DNA of 64,000 nt. Source: Brachycybe producta (taxonomy: Eukaryota; Arthropoda; Diplopoda; Playtdesmida; Andrognathidae). The position numbers were made by a program, and so were the translations under genes. The notes under the pieces are model-generated. The model searched no databases and was not told the DNA's origin. It saw only the letters and a list, made by a program, of their open reading frames with translations. The DNA lies in contig JAUPFP010000020.1 of the NCBI GenBank assembly GCA_036925085.1, positions 1,438,001 through 1,502,000 on the forward strand, written 5' to 3'. This document shows positions 24,609 to 37,000 of the stretch, piece by piece; within the stretch, counting starts at the first letter, position 1, and each line of letters begins with the position of its first letter.

Positions 24609-26030
24609 GCTTCAACAGAGGCTACATGTGACAACATTGGTTGATAGAAAATGTTATTTTGATTGACATGTTTGTTTCATTTGGCCATAGCCTTCTATTA
24701 TATGCATTCATATAATTTTTTTTCTGTAATGATTTATAAACTGTTGCTTTTGAACTCTTTGATTATTTCTGTCTTTCAAGAGCAAAGTTTACATAATAAG
24801 TGAAAGAGGCCAAAAGTTGTCTTATTATCTTCGTGCACTAATGCAGGGCATTTGGCATTACAGAATATTGATGTCAAAATGACTTCACAGCTGACACCTT
24901 CAACCACAATGCAGTGCTAACAGCTAAACAAACAGCTAGCTCCAACACGAAAGGGATGTTCATGTGATTTTTCCCCAAGGTTCTTATGAACAGGTGTAAG
25001 CTTTGGACTGTCTAGAACAACAGATTAATCACCTGTGGTACACTGGATTTCTGAACTCTGGGCTATCAAAGGTAATGTCAGACTGAGGCATCACCATTGA
25101 AATAACTATGGAAACCACAGAATTGGCTGGATGCCTTCAATTGAGTCACCATGTTGCATTATTTGTATGTTGTAATGTTATTTTTTTATTTATATAAATT
25201 TTGGTGATGATAAATTTGCTTTTTTTTTGTATAATGAACTCCCCCAATTAAGCCTGTTATACAGTTCAGATGTCCAAGAGTGTTCTGAGTGCTGCAAATT
25301 TGCTTAAGAGATAGTTTCACAGAATAATCCAAGTTGACTCATAGTCAGTGGTTTATTCCTGTTCCATCACCTTTAGCAGGATGCAGCTCCGGCCAGAACA
25401 CTTGGTAACAACCAAGTGTTCTGGCCGGATCTGCTTTTTAGAGTTTTCCCAAGAGTTTCAAGATTTAGGTAACTTGCCAGCTTTCCATGAGAGGTGCCAA
25501 GATCCTAATGCTGTCTAGTCAGCCAAATACTGGCCTTTTTATATTGTTTGCCTCTCATAGGAAATCACTGGACACTGGTGATTGGATGGTTAGTTCTTAA
25601 TGTCAATTCAAATATTATTTATTTAAATAATATTTGAATTGACTCATTTTTTTATTTGTTTATATAACTTGGGCCTATCTGGGAGTTTATAAAAGGGGAC
25701 TTGTTATTTTGTTAAAGTTTTTTACTTCCTGGTTGGTATGCCCTGTAGGGGTTTTTAAGGAGGGGAGACCTTGCTTACAAAAAACTAAAAGAAAGTTTGT
25801 CTGGGACTTTTTTTAGGGGGAGGGGTGTTGAGAGGGGTGTATTTTTGTAAGTAAACTTTTTCGAAAAAGGCCCTTAGGGCTTTTTAGGGGACACCACAAA
25901 ATTAAAAGAGGGGGACATACAAAAACAAAAATACATTGAAAAAAAAAAGATTTTTAAAGAAACACTAAAAGAAAAACATTTTAAAAAAGAAATATTTAAA
26001 AATAATACATGTGGCATGCTGTACATGCAA
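24609..26030. other. Gene-free stretch with two perfect hairpins
   Basis: I see no gene. It holds an 18-bp-stem hairpin at 25389-25428 (CCGGCCAGAACACTTGGT, loop AACA) and a 42-bp AT-rich palindrome at 25602-25643 (GTCAATTCAAATATTATTTA arms). The rest is AT-rich with oligo-A and oligo-G runs. Confidence 0.6.
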
Positions 26031-26034
26031 CAGC

Positions 26035-26581
26035 TTATAAAAAGGAAACACCGTGAAGCGAGTAGATTAATGCACGTGCTAATTATTTTATTTTTCTAAA
26101 TTGTTTTTAACGAGAGTTCTTCAAATGTTTGTTGGACGGTGTTTTAGTCCTATGGGAATTAATATGGAGTTAAAAAACGTACGAAAATTAAAAAATAAAA
26201 GGACCTTTTCAAAATGTATAAAAAAGAAACATCATGAAGCCAATGCATGAAAGCACGTGCTAATTTGTTATTATTGTTCTAAATCGTTTTTAACGAGATA
26301 TTTTCAAATGTTTGCGGGACGGTTTTCGGGCCAGTGGGATTTAACATGGAGTTAAAAAACGAATGATTTTGAACTTTATTTAAAAATAGAAGGACCTTTT
26401 CAAAATTTATATAAGTGGAGCACTTAAAGAATAGTACTTTTTATTGCTTTTTGCACTTTACTGTATTTTAATTGAGCGATTGTGAGGCGATTTCTTGCAA
26501 GTTTAGTAACACCATTTAGTAACACTCGTTTGTCTTGTTGTCGTCTGCTCAAAACAACAAGATGGACGTGTATATCTAGGC
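26035..26581 (-). mobile_element. AGAGCCTAGATA MITE, copy 1 (split by a hAT element)
   Basis: The reverse complement matches the copies at 49421 and 60249 (GCCATCTTGTTGTTTTGAGC, GCGATTTCTTGCAAG, TTTGAAAAGGTCCTT). Its TATCTAGGCTCT end is cut at 26581 by the 1.85-kb insertion and resumes at 28443. The far end is truncated. Confidence 0.75.
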
Positions 26582-28434
26582 TAGGGTGGTCCAAAAAACT
26601 TTAATTTTAGGTAGAGCCCAAGGCATCCCCTTATTTTTTTTAGATTGTACTATCCTGGTAAAGTTTCAGCTTATTACTTGATGTGGAAGACGGTGCTCAT
26701 CTACATGCCCAATAACCCACATTTTACATTGTAAACACAGTGAGAAGAGTGACAACTATGACATACTTGGCTGCAGGAGAAGCTATAGGGTATTACAGCT
26801 AGCTCCCAATTGTTTCATTTCATCATTTGCTGGAAAATATGATTGGTAGAGAGCTAATGTGGTTGGCCTGTCGTCACCATGTACTGGAGTTAATTTTAGT
26901 TAGTTTTCACCCTATGCTTTGGACCAGTGCATTGGATGTGGTGTTTTCTATTGGATTGAATCCAATCCAAATCTTTATTGGCAACTGCGAAATCAAATCT
27001 AAATCCAAATCCCAATGTATAATATTTTACCAAATCCAAATCCAAATCTGACAAAAAAAATTCAAATCCAAATCTAATTTTTTTTCTAATTTATTTTTGT
27101 TCCATTTTACAATATTGTAAAATGTAAAACATTTTCTTGTATATAAATATAAACTGACTGACATTATTGAATGTAGAGCCATAAAAATTTAGCATTCAAA
27201 AAGGAAAAACACATGTCAAACTTAACATTTTGTACTATTTAACATACTCCAATGAAATACACAAAACCGTTCGTAAAAAAATTAATATTATAAAAATAGG
27301 TAGGTTTCTTTTTTAGGAATAGTTTTAGGGCAAAAATGACCCTTTAGAGCAAGTGGTTTTAGGGCAAATGGCCTTTTAGGGCAAGTGGTTGTAATGCAAA
27401 TGTTTTTTTAGGGCTAATGGCTTTAGGGGATGTGTCTATTGCAAGTGTTTTAGGGCATATCCCTTTCTCACTATGGTTTAGAGGCTACTGGAGACTAATT
27501 GAGAGTAGCTAATTATTTTGTTAAAAGGCGTAGGGCCATGCTTGGGTCAAAAGCAGAATGTAACTAACTACATCCTGTTCAAGACAGCCAGGCATGAAGG
27601 TAACATGATTTACATATAAAAGGAAATTTTCTCAATCTCTTTCTTTATTTTTTTAAAAGGCCAAATATATTTATTAAATCCAAATCATTTTAGTTGAAAT
27701 CCAAATCAAATCAAATCACTAAATTTTCTATAAAGATAAATTCAAATCCAAATCCATTCCATTCCTTTTCACCCTAAATCCAAATCAAATCCAAATCCCA
27801 AATCCAATGCACTGCTTTGGACCATCGAGGTCATCCTACATTCCGATCTTTAAGAGGTTCAAGACTGTGTGCAACTCAGACCACAAAGAAGTATGCTATT
27901 GATGCATTGTTATGAACACTGAAGATTGTAAATTGAAAAACACTAGCATTAATCACTTATTAGCTTTAAAAAACAATTTAACATTATTATATATATATAT
28001 ATATATATCTATATATATTATGCCAGGTCTGTGTGCGTATGTGTGTGTGTGGGTGTCTCATCTAACGCTGGACAAACACCTTTGTCGGAATTTATATAAA
28101 TTTGAATAAATGAACTGTTTTTTTTTTCTCAAGGTCAACTATATGTTGCACCCTTCCCATCCAAGAACACCATGATATTAAATTGGAATGGGGAAAAGGT
28201 TGGAAAGTGTAGAGGGGGAGAGAAACTTGGAGGGGGAGAGTGGGAGGGGATGACTGAAATTATAATGAAAGGATTAAAAAAAGGAACAAACGACGCGCAT
28301 GCGCACACCAGAGAAAACGAAAAACTCATTTTCTCTTTCAAGAATAGTACATTTGATAGGTCTAAAAAAATGAGAGGTTGTCCTGGTCTCTAGCAGGACT
28401 TTTATTTTTTACCATAGGAATGTGGACCACCCTA
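26582..28434. mobile_element. Non-autonomous hAT element
   Basis: The termini are TAGGGTGGTCC and GGACCACCCTA, flanked by a perfect 8-bp duplication ATCTAGGC (26574-26581, 28435-28442). Length, TA-rG-like ends and 8-bp duplication fit hAT. No transposase is visible. It carries (AATCCA)n tracts (about 26960-27070 and 27660-27810) and a Helitron fragment. Confidence 0.88.
28000..28345 (+). mobile_element. Helitron family A fragment (inside the hAT element)
   Basis: It matches 34060-34380 and 34400-34700 (CCAGGTCTGTGTG, CGGAATTTATATAAATTTGA, CAAGGTCAACTATATGTTG, ACGCGCATGCGCAC). The CTAG 3' end is missing. A (TA)n tract precedes it. Confidence 0.7.
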
Positions 28435-29122
28435 ATCTAGGCTCTTAAAATTGCTTTTGTGTGTGAAAAGCAGCAACAAATGGTGTCGTGAGCAGGATTG
28501 ATTTTCTTTATTGGGAATATACTTTTCAGAAGTTTTTGAAAAAAAACATTTTTGGTTTCATTCTATTTTAATTTTTCTTTTAACTTTAAAGTGTAATAAA
28601 AAAAGGTTGGCCCTGATGGCACTTTTCTAAAACTAATTCAGAAATAACCAACACGATGGAACTCCATTTTATATGTTAGAATGCTTAATTCTCCGCCAAT
28701 GATGGCAGCTGAAAAGCTAGAAAAAGCTAAAGAAATTGTGAAACTTAAAACCAAGAGAACAGGTTCCCATTGAGCTACTAGGAAGCAAATATGTTACCAG
28801 TAGCACTGTCATTCCATTAGTTAATTGCAAGACAAGTGCAATACAAAAAGTTATCCCATCAACTAATATCGTGATGTAACTAACACTGGGCAGACGTTGA
28901 CCAGGCGATGTTACGTAAAATGTCGCAATGGACCTGGAGACTTATCTAATTCTGCAGAGACAACGATGGAGCTCACACAGACCCATTAGATTCCTAGGTA
29001 AGTAGGTCGGTATGGTGACTTATGGCCCACGCTGTACAGCATGTACTTACATGAGTGATTTTCAAACTTGCAATTGTGCATTTAGTTAAACTATGGTCTT
29101 ATATAAGTTAATTAAATGTGTT

Positions 29123-29677
29123 TAAAGCCTCATTTTCATGGCGATAGTTCTTTTGTGAGAGTAGCTGTCATGAAAGTTGCGATAGGTCATTCTCACGATA
29201 GCAACTATCTACTTGTCTTGAAGTAACGTGATAGTTCTGTCATGATAGTGTGACATCTACTTCACAGATATATTGAGTCAACAACAGTGTTTCCTCTTCC
29301 TCCAGAAGCCAAATTTCTCTGCAAAGAGAAACCCTACAAGCGGTGGTTATTCAACAACTACATGTATTACTATTGTGACAGTACTATCAACTTTCTATTC
29401 AAACGAGATGATGTGATATAGTGCTATCACAACAGTATGATAGTGACTATCATGTGGTGTTCACGGTGATCATCGTGAAAACGAGGCTTTATCATGATAG
29501 TTACTATCACTGTCACAATAGTGCTATCCACTATCTAGTCAAACGAGATATTGTGATAGTGCTATCGCAACAATGCGATTTTGACTATCATGTGGTCTGC
29601 ACAATGATAATTCTCGCGATAGTTGTTGTCATGACAGCAACTATCGTGAAAACTATCATTGTGAAAACGAGGCTTTA
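29123..29677. mobile_element. GATAGT-rich MITE with TAAAGCCTC ends
   Basis: The termini are TAAAGCCTCATTTTCA and TGAAAACGAGGCTTTA; a TA target duplication is possible. The interior has many ACTATC/GATAGT words in both orientations. A second complete end (GTGAAAACGAGGCTTTA) at 29475-29491 suggests a shorter element duplicated at its right end. Confidence 0.65.
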
Positions 29678-29978
29678 GATAACTTTGCTATACTGTAATT
29701 TTGTTTTTTCTGCATCATGATTGAATGCAAATTTCTACTTTTGAATGATTGTCAAAATAGCTATTTGTCTGATTTGAAATCCATCACAATTGTAAATTCT
29801 GCCATTGCCTTGCTTTAAGAGGAGATAAATGTACGTGAGTTACGAAAAAATCTCACTAGGTAGAGCTGGTGTCAATCCTATTATGCAATTGTTATGTATA
29901 GGTGAAGTGAATGGGCTTTTTTAATATGTATGATAAGAATGGATATAATAGAGGCTAGGTGTGACATCATACTTATAA

Positions 29979-32500
29979 AAATATTTTCAAAGTTTTTGGC
30001 AGCCATGTTTTTTAATGATCGAATTTTAGCGTTTTTTAAGAAAAGAGAACGGAAAAATATAGTTGGTTATAAGAATTCATCGATGGACACCATTTGGACA
30101 ACTCATGAGGTAAGGTGAAAATTTCGTTAGTGGGTAAAATAGTAGTACCAGTCGGCCTTATGTATATGAAACATTTAAAAACATGGAAATAAGCTTGAAA
30201 ATGGACCTTATGTCCAATAATAGCCTCCTTTATAATGTTATAAAGGAGGCTATTGTCCAATAATCTCCAATATACAATATTTCTAGTGGCAGTAGGGACG
30301 AAAAGACGGCCCATAAAAAGTTAGCAGACAACATTTTAACATAGAACTCTATGGAAAAATTGCTGCACGGGTAAGTTTTTTTGCTGTTTTCTAGCAAATT
30401 ACTCGTCCAATTTATGTGAAGTTTTGAAAATATAAAGACAAAAGTACGTAGTTTCACATCAATGCATTAGTTTTTAATATTAATCATTGTTTTGTTGTTT
30501 TCGATATTTTGTTCTGAACGTTGCTTTAAAACTGAAACTTTTAACATGGAAGCCAATGGAGATTTTGAAAAGTCGGTAAGTTCATTTGCTTATTTCTTGC
30601 AAATTAACTGAACAATTATAGTGAAATTTTAAACAAATAAAGGTAAAAATGGGTAGTTTTATAATCAATCATTTTTTGATTAAATATTTTTCTGTTTGTT
30701 TTTTGTGTTATTCAAAAAAATTCACTCTCAAACTTTTCGATGTGGGTGTACCACGGTATGTTCAAAATAAAACAATGAAAACAAACAAACAACGATGGAT
30801 TTTATAAAACAAATACATGGATGTGAAACTATGTACATTTTTCTTTATTTTCTCAAAAATTCACAAAAATTGGGCAAGTAATTTGCAAGAAAACAGCAAA
30901 AAAAAAAAAAAAAAAAACGGTTTAACAGTTGGAGATTTTGGTATGTTGGTAAGTTCTTTTGCTTATTTCTTGCATATTGACTGAACAACTATCGTGAAAT
31001 TTTAAACAAATAAAGATAAAACTTCGTAGTTTGAAAGCCAGGCATTGGGTTTTGAATGTCTCGGTTTTTTTTTTGTTTTCGATGTTTTATTCTGAACAGT
31101 TGGCGTGAATTTTTTGAATAACACATTAAAAACAAACCGGAAGAATAGTAAACAATGATTAATTATAAAACTTTTATCTTTATTTCTTTAAAATTTCACA
31201 ATAGTTATGCAAGAATTCGCAAGAAAACAGCAAAAGAACTTACTGACATACCGACATTTCCAGTGGCCTCCATTTTAAAAGTTTCGTTTTACAGCAACGT
31301 TTAGAACAAAACATCGAAAACAAAAAACGAAAAATGTTAAAAAACTAATGCATAAATGTGAAACTACATACTTTTGTCTTTATTTTTTCAAAAATTCACA
31401 AAAATCGGGCAAGTAATTTCCGAGAAAAAAGCAAAAACTTACTGGGGAAGCTATTTTTCCATAGAGTTCTATGTTAAAGCTGTCAGCTAACTTCTTTGGG
31501 GCCATCTTTTCGCTTATTGCCACTAGAAGCGCTTATTGAACAAGAAAAAAACTTTGATAATGGATTTTACTTGTTTTTTTTTGTTTTTAAAATACAGTTT
31601 CAATGCATTTTCCCACATATTTTTGTGTTTTTCAGTTTGTTTCTATGTTTCATGTATTAGTGTTATAATATCTGTTGTTGTTTGTTTGTTTTCAGTGTTT
31701 TATTCTGAACGTGCCGTGGTACACCCACATCGAAAAGTTAGAGTGAATTTTTTTGAATAACATAAAAAAAAACAGGAAAATATTTATTCAAACAATAATT
31801 GATTATAAAACTACCCATTTTTACCTTCATTTGTTTAAAATTTCACAATAATTCAGTTCATTTGCAAGAAATAAGCAAAAGAACTTACTGACTTATGAAA
31901 ATCTCCATTGGCTTCCATGTTAAAAGTTTTGGGTTTAAAGCAACGTTCAGAACAAAATATCAAAAACAACAAAACAATGATTAATATTAAAAAACTAATG
32001 CATTGATGTGAAACTACGTACTTTTGTCTTTGTATTTTCAAAACGTCACATAAATTGGACGAGTAATTTACTAGAAAACAGCAAAAAAACTTACCGGTGC
32101 AGCAATTTTTCCATAAAGTTCTATGTTAAAATTTTGTCTGCTAACTTCTTATGGGACCGTCTTTTCGTCCCTACTGCCACTAGAAATATTGTATATTGGA
32201 GATTATTGGACAATAGCCTTCTTTATAATATAAAGGAGGCATTGGACATAAGGTTCTTTTCAAGCTTATTTCCGTGTTTTTAAATGTTTCATATACATAA
32301 GGCCGACTGGTACTACTATTTTCCCCACTAACGGAACTTTCACCTTACCTCATGAGTTGTCCAAATGGGGTCCTTTGATGAAATCTTATAACCAACTATA
32401 TTTTTCCGTTCTCTTTCTTTTTCATCTCTTTCATTTTATCGCTAAAATGACTAGAAAGAGGAATTAAAAAACATGGCCACCAAAAACTTTGAAAATATTA
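29979..32500. repeat. 2.5-kb long inverted repeat (foldback)
   Basis: The outer ends AATATTTTCAAAGTTTTTGG (29979) and the complement near 32500 begin arms of about 500 bp. Shared blocks include TATAGTTGGTTATAAGA, GTAGTACCAGTCGGCCTTAT and CTAGTGGCAGTAGGGACGA. The 1 kb centre repeats ~230-bp units around ACATGGAAGCCAATGGAGATTTT and GGTAAGTTCTTTTGCTTATTTCTTGCA in both orientations. A 17-bp-stem hairpin (AATAGCCTCCTTTATAA) lies at 30219-30254. No coding capacity. Confidence 0.8.
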
Positions 32501-33000
32501 TTTGTTGTAGTACTGGGACGTCATGTACTCTCCAAACAGGGCTTACATTTCTCTCAACTTGTTTATCAACATTTTTAATTAGATAGAATATTAAAAAATG
32601 ATAATTAAGCTATAAAACTAGCAAACAATCAAGATAAAACATTGAACTGTACACTGAATTTTTTTTCTACATATTACATTACTCAGGAAAAAAGTTGAAC
32701 AGATTTGAAGACAGCATCTATAGGTATGATTTTCAAATGCACCAACTTTTGATGCATTTTAAAAATATAAAAATTTACAATTAATTCTTGAAATATAGCA
32801 AACTTTAATCTGTATATTTAAGAATTTATTACAACTTAAAGTAAATGATTTAAACATGTTTTATAGAAGTTGAACAGAAGTAAGTAAAACTATACATTCG
32901 AACTTTTAAATTTTGCTGCTCATGTTATTGTAAATAGGATTTCTAATGGGCTCAATGGGCTCGACTTTAAGACGCCACTGGTGGCGAAAATCGGAAACAT

Positions 33001-33006
33001 TTTATT
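33001..33006 (-). terminator. Poly(A) signal AATAAA of the AA15-like gene
   Basis: AATAAA on the minus strand starts 31 bp past the stop codon. It is the first such hexamer and suggests cleavage near 32980. Confidence 0.6.
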
Positions 33007-33036
33007 GTTTATGGCTACGGCACCCTAGATGGGCTC

Positions 33037-33835
33037 TTAAACATGAACATGTGCTGCAGCATTTAAACCTAGCCCTGCTAGGTTTATGCGCAACCCTTTT
33101 CTCTGTTTGCTTTGACTCCGTTTTCTTTTGCGTGTGTACTTGATCACCTCTTCCGTCTCTTCCTCGTCGTCTCTTGCATTGCTTTCGCTTTCACTTTCTT
33201 GCCTTCGGTATAGGGGCCCGTTCATTCCAATTCCATCTCCCCTACTCCTGCCATACATTTCTTCACCACGCCTACTATTGACAATTGAAGCATGACCTCC
33301 TTGCACACCATTCCAGTTTGAACTATCTTCATGTTCACGCCTACTGTTGAAATCTTGTTGGTTTACCTGTCCACTTCTCCATCTGTTGCTGTGGGATTCA
33401 TCTCTTTCGTTTCTCCCACTCTTTTGTTGGTCTGACATGCTACTGTCGATTCCGTTAAATCTGTTTCTTCTGCCTGCCTGTCCTTCCTGTTTTTTCTTGT
33501 GATGGGTTTGCTGTTCTCTATGCCAACTGTTACTGGCGGTGTCAGTTCCGCTGTTCCAGCTACTACTACTTTGACTTGTTTGCGAAATGTCTCCTCCGCC
33601 ACATTTACAATGATCAGATGGGCAATGCGGAGGATTATGGTGACAGTTGTTATTACACCAGTCATCCATGCCTTCACGGTCTTTTCCCTTAAGCACAGCA
33701 ACACAATCACCGTAAGTACGCCTAGTTCGAAAAATCTCTTTCTCAATGTGTTCAATCACTGCTTTTCCTTGTATTTTTTTTTCTGTGGTGGTTTCGTTTA
33801 ATTCCTTTCTTGATACGGTTTCTGTTCTGGTTATG
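33037..33835 (-). CDS. AA15-like gene exon 6 (Cys-rich module, polar tail, stop)
   Basis: The acceptor TTTTTCGTTGCAG is followed by one base completing the Val codon begun in exon 5. The exon is 799 bp: 265 codons plus TAA. After a charged linker comes a Cys-rich module ([11 protein letters not shown], then [16 protein letters not shown] and SDHCKCGGG) of a type I recall at the C-termini of invertebrate AA15 proteins. About 170 residues rich in Ser, Asn, Arg, Gln and Glu follow, ending in a basic cluster ([15 protein letters not shown]). The reading frame extends 5' to 33933, but that part is intron. Confidence 0.85.
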
Positions 33836-34054
33836 CTGCAACGAAAAATATCATATAAAAGGTTTTCTTTAATAAACTTTAAAAGGTAATCAGTTGCGTA
33901 GCTAGAGTTTGTGCCGCCCTGGGCGGCCGTCACGTTTGCTGCCCCTACTTCACGAAAATCACAACACTACACGTCAGTGGCACAACCAGGATTCTTGTCT
34001 GGGAGGAGCCAATCGATATTATCGATATCCAGTTTTTGAAATGGTTTATATAAT

Positions 34055-34088
<34 letters not shown>

Positions 34089-37000
34089 ATTAAGCCAGGT
34101 CTGTGTGTGTGTGTGCGTGCGTGCGTGCATATGTGGAGTAACAAAACCATTGAAGCACGTCGGAATTTATATAAATTTGAATAAATGAACCGTTTTTTTT
34201 TTCTCAAGGTCAACTATATGTTGAACTCTTTGGAAACTTTGGAAAGTTTAGAAGGGGGAGAGAGAGAGAAAAGTGGGAGGGGATGACTGAAATTGAAATG
34301 AAAGGAGTAAAAAAAGGAAAAAACGACGCGCATGCGCACGTGTGAATGAATGCGCCTGTGAATTTTGCTTCCGTCATTTATGACAGGTTACCCTACTAGT
34401 ATATATATATTAAGCCAGGTCTGTGTGTGTGTGTAACATCGGAATTTATATATATTTAAATGAATGAACTGCTTTTTTTCAAGGTCAACTATATGTTGCA
34501 CACTCCCCAACCAAGAACCCCATGATATTAAATTAGAGAGGGGAAAAGGTTGGAAAGTGTAGAAGCGGGGAGAGAGAAACGTGGAAAGGGGGAAAGGGGG
34601 AGGGGGAAACTAAAATTGAATTGAAAAGAGTAAAAAAGAAACAAACGATGCATGCACACACCAGAGAAAATGAAAAACTCATTTTCTCTTTCAAATATAA
34701 AAAGGGGAGGGGATAATAGTAGCAAAATTAAACTAGAATTTATCACAGGCAGTTGTGCCCAGCATTAGAATTTCTTTTGCTCAGCCCTTTTATGAACGTC
34801 ATCAATTTCTAATTGGTTTGTTACTTGGGCTGATGTCATAAAAGGGCGGAGGAAAAGATTCTAATGTTGGGCACAATTGCCTGTGAATTTTGCTCCCGTC
34901 ATTTATGAGTGGTTACCCCACTAGTTTTATATTAATTATGAAATTATTATATAAACGAGTACCCGAACTTAAAAACATAATGCTGTGGATTGCAGAATAC
35001 ATTCGACGAGCGCAGCGAGCGACAAAAATGTCGTAATTTCTTCTTGGGCCTTCTTAAAAGAGTTTGATCCGGACATGAAAAAAAACTTTTTGTTGGTGCC
35101 TCCCCCCCCCAGCTACGTTGGCGAAAGTCATTAAAGTTTGTTAGAAACGTATTTTCAAATCTTTTAAAAATGTTTTTCAATTTTGAATGTTTTCAAAATT
35201 ACAAATCAAAATTTAATTTTGAAAATATACTGGGATTGTACGGAGCCCTGTAAAGGACAAAGAGATTTTTTTTTAAATCTCGACATGTAGACTTTATTCT
35301 CGCAATGTCGACTTTAATCTCGCCATGTCGACTTTAATCTCGACATGTCGACTTTATTCTCGACATGTCGACTTTATTCTCGACATGTCAACTTTTAATT
35401 TCGACATGTCGACTTTAATCTCTCCATGTCGACTTTAATCTCGACATGTCGACTTTTAATCTCGAGATGGTGACTTTTTATAAAACTCGACAAGTCGACT
35501 TTAATCTCGACATTGTAACGTCCCAACTGGACCGTTACAATACCCCGGTAAATTAAACCCCAAAATTGGCGTAAAACTTACCGCTACCGGCTCCTCACGG
35601 GGACGGGACCGTAGCCGTCTCCCACACGGTGTTCCCCTTGGGATGTGTCGGCTCCACGGAGCCACCCACGACGGAAGACCACGCCGAGAACACCGGTTCT
35701 ACCGCGAGCCGACACGAGTTCCGGCCGAAAAAGGACGGTAGAAGGACGTTGGTGATTTCCCCAACCGGTAATCCCACCCCCTCGCGGTAACTCCTTAAGA
35801 AAGTGACACAGACACAGTAAGTGAGGAAATAAAAAGTGATTTATTCACTTACGACGATAAGATGATAAATAAGATGACAGTGGTATTTACACAACTGGCT
35901 GGTCCACTTCGACCAGCCAAGCCACCATAAGATGCTGGACAGTGGAGGTCCTCTTGACCTCCACCCACAGGTCTAGTACAATGCTCAGCCTACAACCAAC
36001 TGCCCAGATCCTGTGGTTGACTAGGCCACAGGAAACCTCCAGGCAACTCCACCTGGAGGGGACAGAGGTCACTTCTGACCTCTCACCCATAGACTTCATG
36101 GTGAGAGGTCTGCTGGCACCAAAATGGCGTCCGTCCCAACAGCCTACTGTAGCTGTCAGGCAGACCACCATAGGGAAATTCGTCTGCTCCATCAAAATTA
36201 AAATTGGAGCAGACCAGGTTGCCACAATCCTCTCAACTTCCCTGTTCCGTCTCGGGAACAGGTCAGTCAAGCCAGCCAGGATTGCTCCCCGAACCTGACC
36301 TTCTTAGGTACCGGACAGCTTCTCTGGCGGTGTCGCGAAAGTGGAGCCCATCCACTCCGCAGCCCACCGACGTGCCCACCACAAGCACATCTGGGTGTCA
36401 CGCCACCCAAAACCAGTATCGAAGACCGTCCCCCTAAGACGGCTTTCCTCCAGGGCTCGGAATTCCTCGAAAGGAATATCCTGGAGTTGCGGACGCGTGC
36501 GAAGCGTCCGACTTGTGTGGAGGTCCACCAGGGCAACCGCGTGCTCGGTCTCGAACCCTGGTAGAGGCTCAGTGATTAACTGTCCAGCCATACCTCCTAA
36601 GTCGCATCCCAGCAAACGTTGGATGAATGGGGCTGCACGCCGGGCTAGACGAACTATCCCGGCATCTAGCCCCACCACATCCAAAATAGCAAACGTTTGC
36701 TGGACCGGATTTATGACCATAACAACCGGAAAACCTCCACAACCAAACGCCACCACATGGCGCATGTTGTACGGCGGTAGCCTGGCTACCCACGGCTCTG
36801 GAAGTGGCTCATCCAGACGGTAGTAGCCGTGGTATTGGCAACCCTCCATTCCCGGCTGGTCCTGCCAGAGACCAAGCCGGTTATTCAGATACACCTCTGC
36901 ATCTGAATACGGGGGCAATGCGCCAATACGCCGTCCCTCAGCCTCAGGCCGAGGGGAGGTTGACGTTTCAGGTCCTAGGGTATCAAATACCCCACCGCTA

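Larger units (their letters stand above)
33980..35060 (+). repeat. Unclassified interspersed repeat, copy 2, split by Helitrons
   Basis: The flanks 33980-34050 and 34925-35060 are collinear with copy 1 at 9860-10170 in reverse complement. They meet across the Helitron pair at GGTTTATATAATTA / TTTTATATTAATTATG. Confidence 0.65.

Noticed and set aside
28655-28770. Possible third exon of the plus-strand gene (LNSPPMMAAEKLEKAKEIVK)
   Set aside because: Joining the TTAG acceptor to the donor at 22207 creates a stop codon, and the downstream donor is weak. It may still be an exon of an unseen model.
33836-33933. Extension of the last AA15-like exon to an upstream Met
   Set aside because: A strong TTTTTCGTTGCAG acceptor lies in it with the right phase. 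The upstream part resembles repeat DNA (GCCGCCCTGGGCGGCC).
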